64,000 nt of DNA from Symbiodinium natans (lineage: Eukaryota; Sar; Dinophyceae; Suessiales; Symbiodiniaceae), in the NCBI GenBank assembly GCA_905221605.1, contig CAJNDS010000768.1, positions 759,293-823,292 on the forward strand. The letters run 5' to 3'. The notes under the pieces are model-generated. The model was not told where the DNA came from. It saw nothing but the letters and a program-made list of their open reading frames with translations, and searched no databases. Positions within the stretch are counted from its first letter, which is position 1. Each line of letters starts with the position of its first letter. Shown here piece by piece: positions 45,637 through 56,495 of the stretch. Made by a program: the position numbers and the translations under genes.

Positions 45637-45702
45637 CCGAAGACTTTCGGTCCTCTGTGGATCTGACGTCTGAGCAGGGAATCGGAAAAAAATGAAGGAT
45701 GG

Positions 45703-45711
45703 CTTGAGCCA
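45703..45711 (-). promoter_or_regulatory. Possible relict spliced-leader end upstream of the receptor start
   Basis: On the minus strand these nine bases read TGGCTCAAG, identical to the 3' end of the conserved dinoflagellate spliced leader, 67 nt before the proposed ATG at 45636. Relict leaders upstream of genes mark re-integrated cDNAs in dinoflagellates (established). One chance match is expected about every 130 kb of single strand, so this is only suggestive; the rest of the leader is not preserved, and a multi-intron gene would have had to regain introns. Confidence 0.3.
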
Positions 45712-45954
45712 TAGCCTCCCGGAACATCGGCTTGATTCATCGGGAACTTGCAGAAGTTCATGCCCAAGAGAGCTGCGGGCAAACATGGACCTCACGCCTG
45801 TGCAATCATGGGCCTGGCTTTCACCCCCCTTTCGACGGGGGGAGGAACAGGGAGCTCCAGATTCTCCTCCTCCTCCTCGCGGCGTCGGCGCTTCACTGGC
45901 TGGTTGAGGCCAATGAGATCCTGCCAGGCCTTGGGTGGTGAACTGTCTTTAGGG

Positions 45955-46060
45955 TTTCTGAGGATTTAGGGTTTAGGGTTTTTTTTTTGCCACCCGCAGT
46001 GTTTAGGGTTTAGGGTTTGGGGTTTGGGGTTTGGGGTTTCGGGTTTAGGGTTTTAGGGTG
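45955..46060 (+). repeat. Telomere-type block with T10-GCCACC interruption
   Basis: TTTAGGG, then a ten-T run and GCCACCCGCAG, then TTTAGGG/TTTGGGG. It resembles the spacer within receptor intron 4. It lies about 320 bp upstream of the receptor start. Confidence 0.8.
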
Positions 46061-46724
46061 AACCCTAAGGGTTTAGGCTGGGATGCAGACGTGGAGGGCC
46101 ATCTCACGCTGTAATCCCACCCCACGCCGTCTCAGGCGGCAAAACCACCCTAACTTACTCCTTTGAGGGTTTAGGCCTAAACTCAAGTCGATTGTCTCCT
46201 TCCGGTCCCAGGCGGGTCCAGAGGCTTTCCAAACCGGTAGGGAGTTTCAGCAATCCTCAAAAAAGTGTCCTAGAGACGGTCCCAGCGTCTCAGGGAGGCC
46301 TCAGGTGGCAACTACCATGTTATGACAAACTTATTAGGAACCTCCGAGATTTGCACTGAACATCCGATGTTTTGATTTGGAATCTCTTCTCTGCTCTTTT
46401 TGAATGGCCTCACTTTTGAGGCTTGGTTTGGTGCTGAGGCCTCAAAGTGCGAACAGTCAAGAGGATGAAACATGTGGGGCGCGCCGTTCTCGGAACTGTC
46501 GTCGCAATTCCAGCTTCGGTTTGCAGACAAGTGCCGACAGTTCAGGGAAGTGGGGTTCGCCATCCTCGTAAGTGTCGTCGCTTTTGGGGCTCGGTTTGGT
46601 GTCGAGGACAGTCGAGATCGTGGTATCTCTCGTCACTTTTCAAGCCTCAGTTTGCAAACGCAATATCAGGTACGAGTTTGAGTGACGACAGTGGCGAGGA
46701 TTTGGAAGAAAGAGTGACAGTGAG

Positions 46725-46805
46725 AGGAGAAAGAGGCAGAGGGGAGAGAGGGAGAGGGGGAGAGAGCGAGAGAAAGACAGAGAAAAACAAAAAGCAAAAA
46801 AATAA
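46725..46805 (+). repeat. Polypurine tract
   Basis: GAGAGGAGAAAGAGGCAGAG and similar, then GAGAGAGGGAGAGGGGGAGA. Confidence 0.8.
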
Positions 46806-46969
46806 TCTGTCGGTTCGACTACCGACCTTGCTTGAAAGGAACTTTGCTCCAGACTCCAGGACATTGCATGTGCGCTTTCGGTGCTACCTCGGCTCGACTT
46901 CCGCTGGGCAATTTTTCGTGAGAAGCGGAGGACGGGTGGTGTGCACGCGTCATCCGATGAAACCCTACA

Positions 46970-47035
46970 TCCTAAACCCTAAACCCTAAACCCTAAACCC
47001 TAAACCCTAAGCCCTAAACCCTAAACCCTCAACCC
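46970..47035 (-). repeat. Telomere-type array
   Basis: Nine CCCTAAA-type units. Confidence 0.9.
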
Positions 47036-47334
47036 TAGCCCATGTTCTTGTGGGAACTTCGTTGATGCGCAGAGGGAGGACCCCGTGACTCGCTGGCAGA
47101 GGCTCTTGCCCATATGGCGTACCACACGCAGCATGCGAACTGTGTGACGTTTAGGGTTTATGGGGTTTAGGGTTCAGGGTTTCGTGCTTCAGGTTCAGGA
47201 GCCGTCTTCTTGGGAAGGTGAGAATCCAGCATGCTTTTGGCAAGAGAACCGATAATATAGAATGTCACGACAGATGACAAACTGTTTGAAGAAACAATGA
47301 CAAAAACACATAAATCAAAAGTATTAAAGTTCAT

Positions 47335-47490
47335 GAGAAACATAGAGAAAATGAAAGAAATAAAGAGAGACAGAGAGAGAAAGAGAAAGGGAACGAGGGA
47401 GAGAGAGAGAGAGCGAGACAGAGGCAGAAACAGAAAGAGAAACGTAGAGAATAAGAGAGACAGAGGAAAGGAGAGAAAAAATGATAGGTA
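47335..47490 (+). repeat. Polypurine tract
   Basis: Mostly AGAGA, GAAAG and GAGAGAGAGC units over about 150 nt. Confidence 0.8.
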
Positions 47491-48513
47491 CAGAGAACTG
47501 GAAAATTGATAATTCATTAATACATTATCCATCACATTTCTTGTGTTCGCCGTGTACGTGATGCGTGTCTACATTCGGGTTCATGGCCCCTCTCGGGTTA
47601 AAATGTTGGCGTTTGTTCGGATTTCCTGTTTTATTGCATATTGTTACATGGATCCTCTTGTTCTTGTTTGCACATCCGACGTTCAGCATTTTCTTCGTGT
47701 TTCATCAAGAGAAAATACTTTGGATTGTGCTTATGTTATCTTCATTCTAGCGGTGTATCATCGGCCTTTCTTTCTATGTTTCATTATCCGGGAAGAACTC
47801 TTTATCTTTTGCTTAATGTGTTTATCATCCACGGTTTTCTGACATTGTTCTTTTGTTCTTCTTAATGGGAACAGCATTTACGGGCTGTGATTTACCTTTG
47901 GGAGCCTCGGCAGAAGGCTCCGACGCACTAAGAGGTAAGAAAGCCCACCTCTTTTGCAGATGGAGGTCGACGCTGAAGAACCTTCAAACTCTGACGCCAT
48001 GATTTGAAAACCTTTTTGAGGAGTTTTCCGATTCCGACACCTTTGATTGAACCCGGAGCCGAAATAAAGCAGCCACGGCGCCGGCTGCACTTTCACGGCC
48101 GCCCTCGAGCGGCGTGGACGTGGCTCCTATGGTATAGAAGCTCCAACCCCTAGAGTGGCAGGCCTAGGCCTAACTCTCACCCTGGCCAAGGGTCTACCCC
48201 AGGCCTACCCCCCTAGGCGGGAGGTAGCCTAAAGGCACAGCTTCCGTGTGGCTCTTATCGTCTTTCGGAATGCGCGTGGGAAATAGCTCAGTGTTTTTGG
48301 AAGCCATTGGGTTTTGGGGATCTGAGGTTCGGGAGGGCTGCTCAGTGTTCCCAAGGTCACCTAAACTCCCGCCTAACGACAACCGCATGCGGGTACATGT
48401 CGTCGAGATAACCGGTATGTCGTTGAAATTCTGTGAGAGGATTTCTCACATGTTGAAAACATGTCCTGTCTTGATTGAGGCATATGCGGCAAATACGCAT
48501 TTTGAACTCCACA

Positions 48514-50310
48514 AGGCTCATCTGCGCGACTGTTACAACTATTGCACGATTACATGCCAGCTTGTGTCAACATAGCCACAAAGAAACCGTGATCACGATG
48601 CAGGGACAAGTGTTGTTGCATACTGCTGGGCCTCCCCTTTCCAAAGCACACATGGGGATCACAACTTTCTGTTGTAGATCCAGGGGGCCCCCAGCAAGCA
48701 CTTTGGCGCATCGCCTTGCTGTCATGTGCCCGGCGCTGGCACGTTGGCCTCAAGGGCCCCACCGACACGCCATTTTGAACCCTGTCAGGACGTGCTGTCC
48801 GGACCAATTGCCTGCCTGATACCAGGCACGCCATGTTCAGCACCTAGTAGTCCGATGGATCCAAGGCCATGTCCCCCACTGGGCCAGCCCTACACCCGGC
48901 CAGCGGTGTAAGAGCTGCCGGCGCTGTTGCAGAGGCAGCAGCGGCGCCCCAGCAACTCATGGGTAGGGCAGAGGTCGCATTAAGGCAGGAGCATTCTGTC
49001 GCGAGGCATGTGCTGGAAACACTAAGTCTGTATGCCAGAAGGCTCGTCTGCGCGACTGTTACGACTATTGCACGATTACATGCCAGCTTGTGTTAACATA
49101 GCCACAAAGAAACCGTGATCACGATACAGGGACAAGCATTGTTGCATACTGCTGGGCCTCCCCTTTCCAAAGCACACATGGGGATCACAACTTTCTGTTG
49201 TAGATCCAGGCACCCCCAGCAAGCACTTTGGCGCATCGCCTTGCTGTCATGTGCCCGGCGCTGGCACGTTGGCCTCAAGGGCCCCACCGACACGCCATTT
49301 TGAACCCTGTCAGGACGTGCTGTCCGGACCAATTGCCTGCCTGATACCAGGCACGCCACGTTCAGCACCTAGTAGTCCGATGGATCCAAGGCCATGTCCC
49401 CCACTGGGCCAGCCCTACACCCGGCCAGCGGTGTAAGAGCTGCCGGCGCTGTTGCAGAGGCAGCAGCGGCGCCCCAGCAACTCATGGGTAGGGCAGAGGT
49501 CGCATTAAGGCAGGCGCATTCTGTCGCGAGGCATGTGCTGGAAACACTAAGTCTGTATGCCAGAAGGCTCGTCTGCGCGACTGTTACGACTATTGCACGA
49601 TTACATGCCAGCTTGTGTCAACATAGCCACAAAGAAACCGTGATCACGATACAGGGACAAGTGTTGTTGCATACTGCTGGGCCTCCCCTTTCAAAAGCAC
49701 ACATGGGGATCACAACTTTCTGTTGTAGATCCAGGGGGCCCCCAGCAAGCACTTTGGCGCATCGCCTTGCTGTCATGTGCCCGGCGCTGGCACGTTGGCC
49801 TCAAGGGCCCCACCGACACGCCATTTTGAACCCTGTCAGGACGTGCTGTCTGACCGGACCAATTGCCTGCCTGATACCAGGCACGCCATGTTCAGCACCT
49901 AGTAGTCCGATGGATCCAAGGCCATGTCCCCCACTGGGCCAGCCCTACACCCGGCCAGCGGTGTAAGAGCTGCCGGCGCTGTTGCAGAGGCAGCAGCGGC
50001 GCCCCAGCAACTCACGGGTAGGGCAGAGGTCGCATTAAGACATGTCAATTCTGTTTCATGTGCGCCAACACAAATTTCAGCTATAACAGCTGCATGATTA
50101 CATACCACAAGCACGTCACCCCACGCTGTTAAATAAAGTGCGATTATCTCAAGAGTCTGGGACAAGTGTTGTCGCATACAGCTGGGCCTCCCCTTTCCAA
50201 AACACGCGTAGGGATCGCAACTGTCTGTTGGAGACCCAGGGGACCCCAGCAAGCAAGAAAGCACTTGCTGCTGTCTTGCCCAGCGCTGGCTCGTTGCCTT
50301 CGCCATGACA
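48514..50310 (+). repeat. 525-bp tandem array: three near-identical units plus one decayed unit
   Basis: The marker TCTGCGCGAC recurs at 48521, 49047 and 49572 (spacing 526, 525). Units differ by a handful of substitutions and small indels. From about 50070 a fourth unit is still recognisable (GCTGGGCCTCCCCTTTCC, CCCAGCAAGCA, CAGCGCTGGC) but heavily diverged. Open frames through the array are by-products of this repetition; I see no recognised protein. Confidence 0.8.
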
Positions 50311-50327
50311 TGTACGCGATATGACAC

Positions 50328-50421
50328 GGTTACAGAAGTAGGGGACCCCTAAACTAGACCCCAAATAGTAGGATTCCCTCATAATAAAGACCCCAAGAAG
50401 GTACCCCCCAATTTCGGAGTC
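50328..50421 (-). mobile_element. Dispersed repeat, family C, best full copy
   Basis: In the minus direction it runs TCCGAAATTGGGGGGTACC, then GGGTCTTTATTATGAGGG, AATCCTACTATTTGGGGTC and AGGGGTCCCCTACTTCTGTA. It lies just beyond the 525-bp tandem array. Confidence 0.6.
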
Positions 50422-50807
50422 ACATGTTTTACACGTCCACATGCACTAGTAGTGCTTGTCTGACCATGCGAGAAACATGCCGGGGTCCCCGAGCCGCTCT
50501 GCAGGTTTAGCTTGTGAGGGCTCGAGGTGGCTGACAACTCGAGGCCCCAACCTGATCCATCAAGCCTTCTTAAAGTCAAGAAACCCCTAAACCCTCCGAA
50601 GACAATAGCCCTAGACCTGCAACTTGCCACCTTCGCAGGCGTCACAGAAGGGGGCTCTGGAGCGTGAGCCTCAGTCTGACAGTGGGCTGCTATAAACTAA
50701 ACATACACGCTAAACAACTGAACATATGTGCATATACACAAATACATACATACGTGCATTCATACGTGCATACATTAGGCGCGCGCTAGCCATCTAGATG
50801 TTGTCTG

Positions 50808-50908
50808 AATACATACATACATACATACATACATACATACATACAGACATACAGACATACAGACATACAGACATACAGACATACAGACATACAGACATAC
50901 AGACAGAC

Positions 50909-50992
<84 letters not shown>

Positions 50993-51002
50993 TTGCATAC
51001 GC

Positions 51003-51033
<31 letters not shown>

Positions 51034-51075
51034 TATACATGTACATGTACATGTATATATATATATATATATATG
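50808..51075 (+). repeat. Compound microsatellite
   Basis: ATAC units pass into ACAGACAT units, then into ATACAT units, then CACATA and TA runs. Frames read as (VY)n or (HI)n artefacts. Confidence 0.85.
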
Positions 51076-51541
51076 GGCGACGGACAAAATTACTTAGGGA
51101 GGTCGCGGAATACCATGTTATCGCTTTACCTGGGGCCCATATGAGCGACGGACAAAATCACGTTACACAGTGCGAGGTCGCGGAATACTATATTGTCGCT
51201 TTACGTGGGGCCCATATCGCTTTACATACTATGGGGCTCCGGATACACGCGTCTGAATGTGCCAACTAGTGTTATCGCTTTAGGTGGGGCCCATGTCGCT
51301 TTTCATGGTTTAACAACTCGTGTCCACCGTAGTACTGGCTTAGACAAACATAATTTAGGCAGGCGCTCATATCGCTTTACATACCATGGGACTGCGGGAT
51401 CCCGCCAAGCAAAATGTGCAAACTCATGTTATCACTTTAGGTGGCGCCCATATCACTTTGCATGGTTTACTGATATTCGCAACAACTCGTGTCCACCGTA
51501 GTACTGGCTTAGACAAGCATAATTTAGGCAGGCACTCATAT
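51071..51541 (+). repeat. Nested tandem repeat (GCGACGGACAAAAT and CGCTTTA units)
   Basis: GGGCGACGGACAAAAT...GGTCGCGGAATAC occurs twice, about 75 bp apart. AACAACTCGTGTCCACCGTA recurs at about 51312 and 51481 (spacing ~169), within a unit that also repeats ATCGCTTTA and GGTGGGGCCCAT. Confidence 0.65.
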
Positions 51542-52311
51542 ATACATATATGTGTGTATATATATATATACATGTGTGAAGCATCCCGTCCATACCTGAC
51601 TCTCAGGAGTTGGGGGGGGAGGGGGGGGGGGGCAGACGGCTTCTTGGTATTGAACTTGAGAACCGCAAGGCAAACCTAAACTGTAACAACCTTTTCGGCC
51701 ACGGTGCCGTCTCAGATTTTGCATGCAGCCGCAACCCCTGCCAAAGGGCTTGGTGATGTCTACTGTACCCACTTTTTTCTGGGGTTTACTCTCACAGACT
51801 ACATTCACATTCTAGAGCCCTGGAATGCAAGGAAATGGCCCATCACGGGGACGAGAACAGATTAGACCAGATGAACCAAGCCTCCAGACAGTGTGACTAC
51901 GGATCTTTATCTCTTGAGTGCTTTTAAGATTCGGAAGTGAAACTCTTATAACTATATATCTAGTCATAGACTCATAGACCCCCACATCCGAGTCCCCACC
52001 CGCACTCGACCCCTGAACTCACCGAATCGGCCGCTATGCAGCCGCACGCCCAGTGCAAACCCCCTCGGCTCCAACATGCTCCAGCCGGAGAAAGCCGCAA
52101 CTTAAGTGGCGCCGGGCCCCCCCGAAAAAACGCCCAGTCTTGGCACAGCTCAAAGGCCCCACACCCCTGTGGAACCCGAAGCCCATCCTCCTTTCAGGGT
52201 TTAGGGTTTAGGGTTTAGGGGGATCATGGGATGAAGCAGTCTTGCTGTCTTTTTGGGGGCACGCCGCAGAAGGCACTCGGAGGAGGGCCCAGTAGTCCGA
52301 CTACCCTCTTA

Positions 52312-52390
52312 GGGTTTAGGGTTTAGGGTTTAGGGTTTAGGGTTTAGGGTCTAGGGTCTAGGGTCTAGGGTTTAGGGTTTAGGGTTGAGG
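52312..52390 (+). repeat. Telomere-type array
   Basis: TTTAGGG with three consecutive TCTAGGG variants; a smaller block lies at 52194-52222. Confidence 0.9.
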
Positions 52391-52790
52391 GCCTAAACAC
52401 CCTAAGCGCCTGAGTCTCCAGAATTTGTTGGAGGGCAAGCCTATATACACTCACCAAGAACAGTACTTTAAACTCTAGTTCATATCGGCCTCGAGTTCCT
52501 TGGTCGCGTCTTTCAAGCGCCGCTCAGCATCCTAACAGTTCAACGTCGACACGTTGGGGGGTGTTGGGGGTGTTGGGGCATTGAGGGCCCTTTTACCCCA
52601 AACCCAAAACCCAAAACCCTAAACCCTAATGACCACAGTCGGACGCACTGCAGGGCACTCTGTGGACAAGCCGAAGTCTGACGTGCCACAAAATCAGCAG
52701 AATACATCTTCAGGGGCAAGCTTGTTCAGAGTTAGCTGCGTAAAAACAACCTGGTGCTAGCATTACGAGATTACTGGATGGTGTGATGGT

Positions 52791-53186
52791 GTGATTCTGA
52801 CGGGCAGTACGCCATTCTGTGGCGATGGTCTTTCTCTGGTTGCGTTGGAAGGGAGGAGGTGCAGCCTTGATGCCATGAGCCCTGGAATGCTTGGGGGTCT
52901 TGCTGGCTCGTGCCCTCTAAGCCAGACAAAGGCCCTGAATGCTCTTGAGGCACCTGTCGAGCCCAGCAAGAAGTTCTGCAAAGGTTTCAACGTCATGCTC
53001 AGCACAAGATCATACAAGATCCAATCCCCATTGTGGCCTCCGCCCGCTTCACCGCTGCGGCATAGGCGCCCCTGGCAGTCGCAGGCTCCGAGTCTCAAGC
53101 CCCCTCATGTCGTAGGTGCAGCTCCCGTCACTTTCCAGTTTCTTGAGCTGCCAGTGGCCGAGCCATCCGCTGCAAAGCCCTTCTGA
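52791..53186 (+). CDS. Possible exon of an unknown protein
   Basis: A 131-codon open frame; the most protein-like part is LEAPVEPSKKFCKGFNVM followed by LSTRSYKIQSPLWPPPASP. Two minus-strand frames are also open. No family recognised. Confidence 0.3.
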   Translation: MILTGSTPFCGDGLSLVALEGRRCSLDAMSPGMLGGLAGSCPLSQTKALNALEAPVEPSKKFCKGFNVMLSTRSYKIQSPLWPPPASPLRHRRPWQSQAPSLKPPHVVGAAPVTFQFLELPVAEPSAAKPF

Positions 53187-53408
53187 GAGCTGTTAGGGGG
53201 ATCCTTCATGATGGGTGGCCCTTCAACTGCAAGTTGTTCTGCACCCTCGTCGTCTCGCCAAGTCGAAAAATAACGTACACGGGACACCTAGCGCCTTAAG
53301 CGGTCTTTTGATGGACTGAGCATACTAGTGTTCTGGACCGGTTGTGCCCTAAATTTCCCTTCGTGCTAGGGACAACGGCCCCGATCACACACCACAATCC
53401 CAGCCAAA

Positions 53409-53654
53409 CTACGGCCTCAAGTCTTCCTGCTGCCGCTCCAAAGATTGAACCTGCTCCTGCAGGTCAGCGGAGTTCAAAGAACGGTTGAGGGTGCAGCGCA
53501 GGGGTGCGAAGGCTTTGGCACAACATTCCTTACATGTAAGTCCTCGTTCAAGCCCCATGCGCGTGAGAGCAATTGACCCTTCGAATCGCTCAAGAAACCC
53601 AATGGAACGCAAACCAACCCATCCTGGCCCAACTCTCCATACAAATATGTTCAT
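53409..53654 (-). CDS. Possible terminal exon with coiled coil
   Basis: 81 residues, including CKECC and a C-terminal heptad-like stretch (SADLQEQVQSLERQQEDLRP) before the stop. Same strand as the gene at 54.1-54.5 kb and about 400 nt beyond it; it could be a later exon of that gene. No family recognised. Confidence 0.3.
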   Translation of the reverse strand: MNIFVWRVGPGWVGLRSIGFLERFEGSIALTRMGLERGLTCKECCAKAFAPLRCTLNRSLNSADLQEQVQSLERQQEDLRP

Positions 53655-53856
53655 ACATTAGTACATTACTATGACTTTATACTTTTACAGTACTATCCTA
53701 TTACATTACTATGTTATCACTAGCTTGTTATTATCAAGACGTTAATGAGTATCGTATCGTATCACAACATGTTTGAGACCCCGCGCCGTCAGCGCCAACA
53801 CCTCGCAGCGCGGCACTGAGGCTGCGAGCTCGGCCTGCAAAGCCTGGTCGCCGGAG

Positions 53857-53930
53857 GGTTTAGGGTTTAGGGTTTAGAGTTTAGGGTTTAGGGTTTAGGG
53901 TTTGGGGTCTAGGGTTAGGGTTTAGGGTTT
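53857..53930 (+). repeat. Telomere-type array
   Basis: TTTAGGG with TTTAGAG and TTTGGGG slips. Confidence 0.85.
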
Positions 53931-54082
53931 AGGCCTTCGGTTTAGGGCCTTCTTCTTGCCTCTAGGCGCTTTAAACCCCAAGCCCTTGTGCACGTGACCT
54001 GCGACGACCTACTCCCTAAAACCTTTTGCAACCCTAAGCCCCAAAAACCCTCAACCTTTTGCATGTTGGAGTTCAGGGAAGC

Positions 54083-54537
54083 TTAGAGGGGCACTGCTGC
54101 TGCCCTTTTGGGCTCATTCGCTTCAAACACCTTGCTCCTCTTCTTTGCCTCTCCTTCTGCCCAGACAAGGCCATGAACCTTGACATGCCTCCTGGGGCTA
54201 ACAGATTGGACCATTAGCTGAGGGTTGGGGACTTGTTGGGCTTTGAGAAGAAGCCCCGCTTTAAACCTGGCTGATGTGCCAGAACCGCACTCCATGGACG
54301 CCGTCGCCTGAACCTGCCCCTCCAGCTCTCGGATCGTCGTCTGCTCGGCTGTCTGATCCTCCCATGAGGTCGTGGATTTGGGAGTCCAACTCTCATTGCT
54401 TCCAAGAGAACCTGCGCAAAACCCTGGAGCACCTCCTCCCCCTGCGTCACCCACAAGGCCGCCGCATCCACGACGCGGCGGCTCTGGGCGTAGCCCCGGC
54501 GGCCCGTTGAGATGCTACAGATCAGGGCCTCGGCCAC
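54083..54537 (-). CDS. Hypothetical two-exon gene
   Basis: Frame one starts MAEALICSISTGRRGYAQSR at 54537 and shows strong G/C preference at third codon positions down to ...LQGFAQ (54412). Frame two opens at 54358 (DQTAEQTTIRELEGQVQ) and runs to a stop at 54083. A short intron (GTTCTC ... GGGAG, 53 nt) would join them in phase to 133 residues. The middle has weak coiled-coil character and the end is basic. Telomere-type repeats flank the gene on both sides (54541-54620 and 53990-54070). The intron is unusually short, so the structure is tentative. Confidence 0.38.
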
Positions 54538-54729
54538 AAGAGGGTGGGGTTTGGGGTCTAGGGGTTTCGGGGGTGTGGGGTTTGAGGGCTCAGGGTTCAG
54601 GGTTTAAGGGTTTAAGAGTAGAGAGGAGGTATCTGCCTTTCAAGAGACTATATCGTAAGGCAAACACGCAGGGGATTTGCATCCCAGGTAGTCCCAGCTG
54701 AGGCGGGATGCGCCAGCTAACTCTATCAC

Positions 54730-55002
54730 TCACCTCGAACCTAGAACCCTGTCAGGTCCTTGGGCTTGTCGGATTTTGCCGGCGAGGGCGCTGCGGGCTC
54801 GAGATCGATGAAGGGATATCATGAGGGGGGGCTCATGCAAGAGTGTTCGCAGATTAGGTTCAAGGATCTTTGCTCGCCTTCGCATGTTGAGAGACTTCCC
54901 TTCGCTCATGATGCATGTCCTTGACACCCGGGCTTGGCAGGATGTGAAGTGAGCACGGACACGCGCCTTTTTCCGGTACTGCCATTCAGCGCCGTCAGAC
55001 AC
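54730..55002 (-). CDS. Possible exon, basic hypothetical protein
   Basis: A 90-residue open frame (AEWQYRKKARVRAHFTSCQ ... RVLGSR) rich in Arg/Lys. Same strand as EPSP synthase above and the 54.1-kb gene below. Protein-like composition is the only support. Confidence 0.22.
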   Translation of the reverse strand: MSDGAEWQYRKKARVRAHFTSCQARVSRTCIMSEGKSLNMRRRAKILEPNLRTLLHEPPLMISLHRSRARSALAGKIRQAQGPDRVLGSR

Positions 55003-55180
55003 GGCAGCGTCAAGAGACGGTAGAGTCGCAGGGCGCAGCGTTTAGCCGCCTGCAAAGGAAAAAGCGTACCTGGGCCCTGCACGACGGAAGTCCAAGGCGG
55101 GCCCTTTCTCCGCGAACTACGACCCAATGCTTCTATCCGGAGGTGTTCCTAAAAGGAAGTCAGGATTTTAAACCCTAAAC

Positions 55181-55211
55181 CCAAAAGAGTATAATCATTA
55201 TACTCTTTTGG
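55181..55211. repeat. 31-bp palindrome
   Basis: CCAAAAGAGTATAAT, a single C, then ATTATACTCTTTTGG: perfect 15-bp arms around one base, directly after a CCCTAAAC unit. Confidence 0.7.
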
Positions 55212-55971
55212 GGGGATCCTGGGGGTGTTTCCTCCGAAGATGTCATTCTCTACCACCGGTGTGCCCATCGTTGCATGACAGCAGCCCCACACCTTAGAAT
55301 TAGGCTGAAGGATGGCCCTTAAAACTTTCTGAAAATGAAAAATATCCTTGAACATGACCCTCTTAAACCCAACAAGGGAAACAGATAGAATATCCCAAGG
55401 GCCTACCTAGAAACCCTCTTGCTCTCCTCATGATCTTAGAACCATCTCCCTAAGTGCTCCGCTTAGAGCGTAGACCCGAAGATGACTGCTGTAGGCTCCA
55501 AACTCTAAAGCCCAAGAAGTTCAACCCCTAAACCCTAAATTAAACCCTAAACCCTAAACTACTGACAGGTCCTTACTTCCGGCGCGGCTCCAGGTCAGCC
55601 GGATCCGTAAGCCTCCGCACCCGTGCTCCCGTTTTCGGGTCACATTCCTCAGGGGCGTGGCCAGAGTTTCGAGGAGCGGTTCGGGTGGTTCTAAGGTTTT
55701 TCTTGCAGGTGTTGCGCTAAGGATCCAAGAGGGTAGGGGCTCAAGTGTAGGTTTCCGCCAGGCCCTGGGCTATCCATCGTTAGTTTGAAGTCAAGGTTGA
55801 GAATGGGACTATGGGCGCCAAAAGAAGAGAAGCTTCTCGAGTCCAAACCATGTGAAAACGGGACTTCCGCCGGCGCAAAGCCATGCCGAGTTCCCCGATG
55901 TTCCGCAGCTGGACGGTAGACCCTAAATCGACGCTTCTCTGGAAGCGCATGGGGAGCGGACAAGACTGCAC

Positions 55972-56328
55972 ATGGGAGGGGGAAGCGAACAAGACGACGG
56001 GGGCCTTGAGGATACAAACAATGATAGAAATCAGGGCCTCACTGCAGCCGAGATGCCCAGATCTCCACACCCAGGCCGCGCGGCGGCGGGGCACTCAGAA
56101 TCCTCGGCACACCACGAGGGTACCGCGCAAGGGCTGGGCTTGAAGAGTGGGAGTGAAAGGTGGGCCCCCCCAAAACTCCCAGAATGGTCTCCCGAGCTGA
56201 AAGCCAGCAAGAGTCTGGAAGAAGGAGGGCACGGTCTTCCGGACGCAGCTGGGATCCTCCTCGGCTGGCGAGGCCAAGGGCGGAAAAAAAGCAAGGCGCA
56301 TACTCGGCCCCTAGGATTTGGATCTTAG
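55972..56328 (+). CDS. Hypothetical protein or exon, hydrophilic
   Basis: 118 residues, starting MGGGSEQDDGGLEDTNNDR and ending RPLGFGS-stop. Charged, Gly/Ser/Pro-rich, mostly disordered in look; codon third positions are mixed. The open frame extends about 15 codons upstream of this Met, so it may be an internal exon. It lies antisense to the EPSP synthase gene, just below its last visible exon. No family recognised. Confidence 0.35.
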   Translation: MGGGSEQDDGGLEDTNNDRNQGLTAAEMPRSPHPGRAAAGHSESSAHHEGTAQGLGLKSGSERWAPPKLPEWSPELKASKSLEEGGHGLPDAAGILLGWRGQGRKKSKAHTRPLGFGS

Positions 56329-56495
56329 GGGTTGAAGGTGAAGGGCTTCAGGGTTTTCATCACCGTTTAGGGCTGCTCAAACTCCTGAGAAGCAGGCATG
56401 GTTGCGGCGGATCACCGTGTCAAGCTTGCCATGTTTCTTATGCCTGCGGTGCGCCATTGGTTGCCTTCTTTGCCGGCATATTCTGGCCCAGTTTC

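Larger units (their letters stand above)
46061..48513. other. No supported gene; decayed ~90-bp repeats and purine tracts
   Basis: At 46395-46670 about four units carry a CTCGTxAxTGTCGTCG / GGTTTGGTG-like theme. 47530-47870 is T-rich, with hydrophobic frames that I do not trust. Confidence 0.45.

Noticed and set aside
47543-47865. Hydrophobic frames resembling mitochondrial membrane proteins
   Set aside because: T-rich sequence gives Phe/Leu-rich frames in any case; no motif of a mitochondrial protein could be placed, and the frame breaks twice.
48514-50310. CRISPR-like array
   Set aside because: Units are 525 bp with no short repeat-spacer pattern; ordinary tandem duplication.
50775-51097. 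(VY)n, (CI)n and (HI)n proteins
   Set aside because: Microsatellite translations open on both strands.
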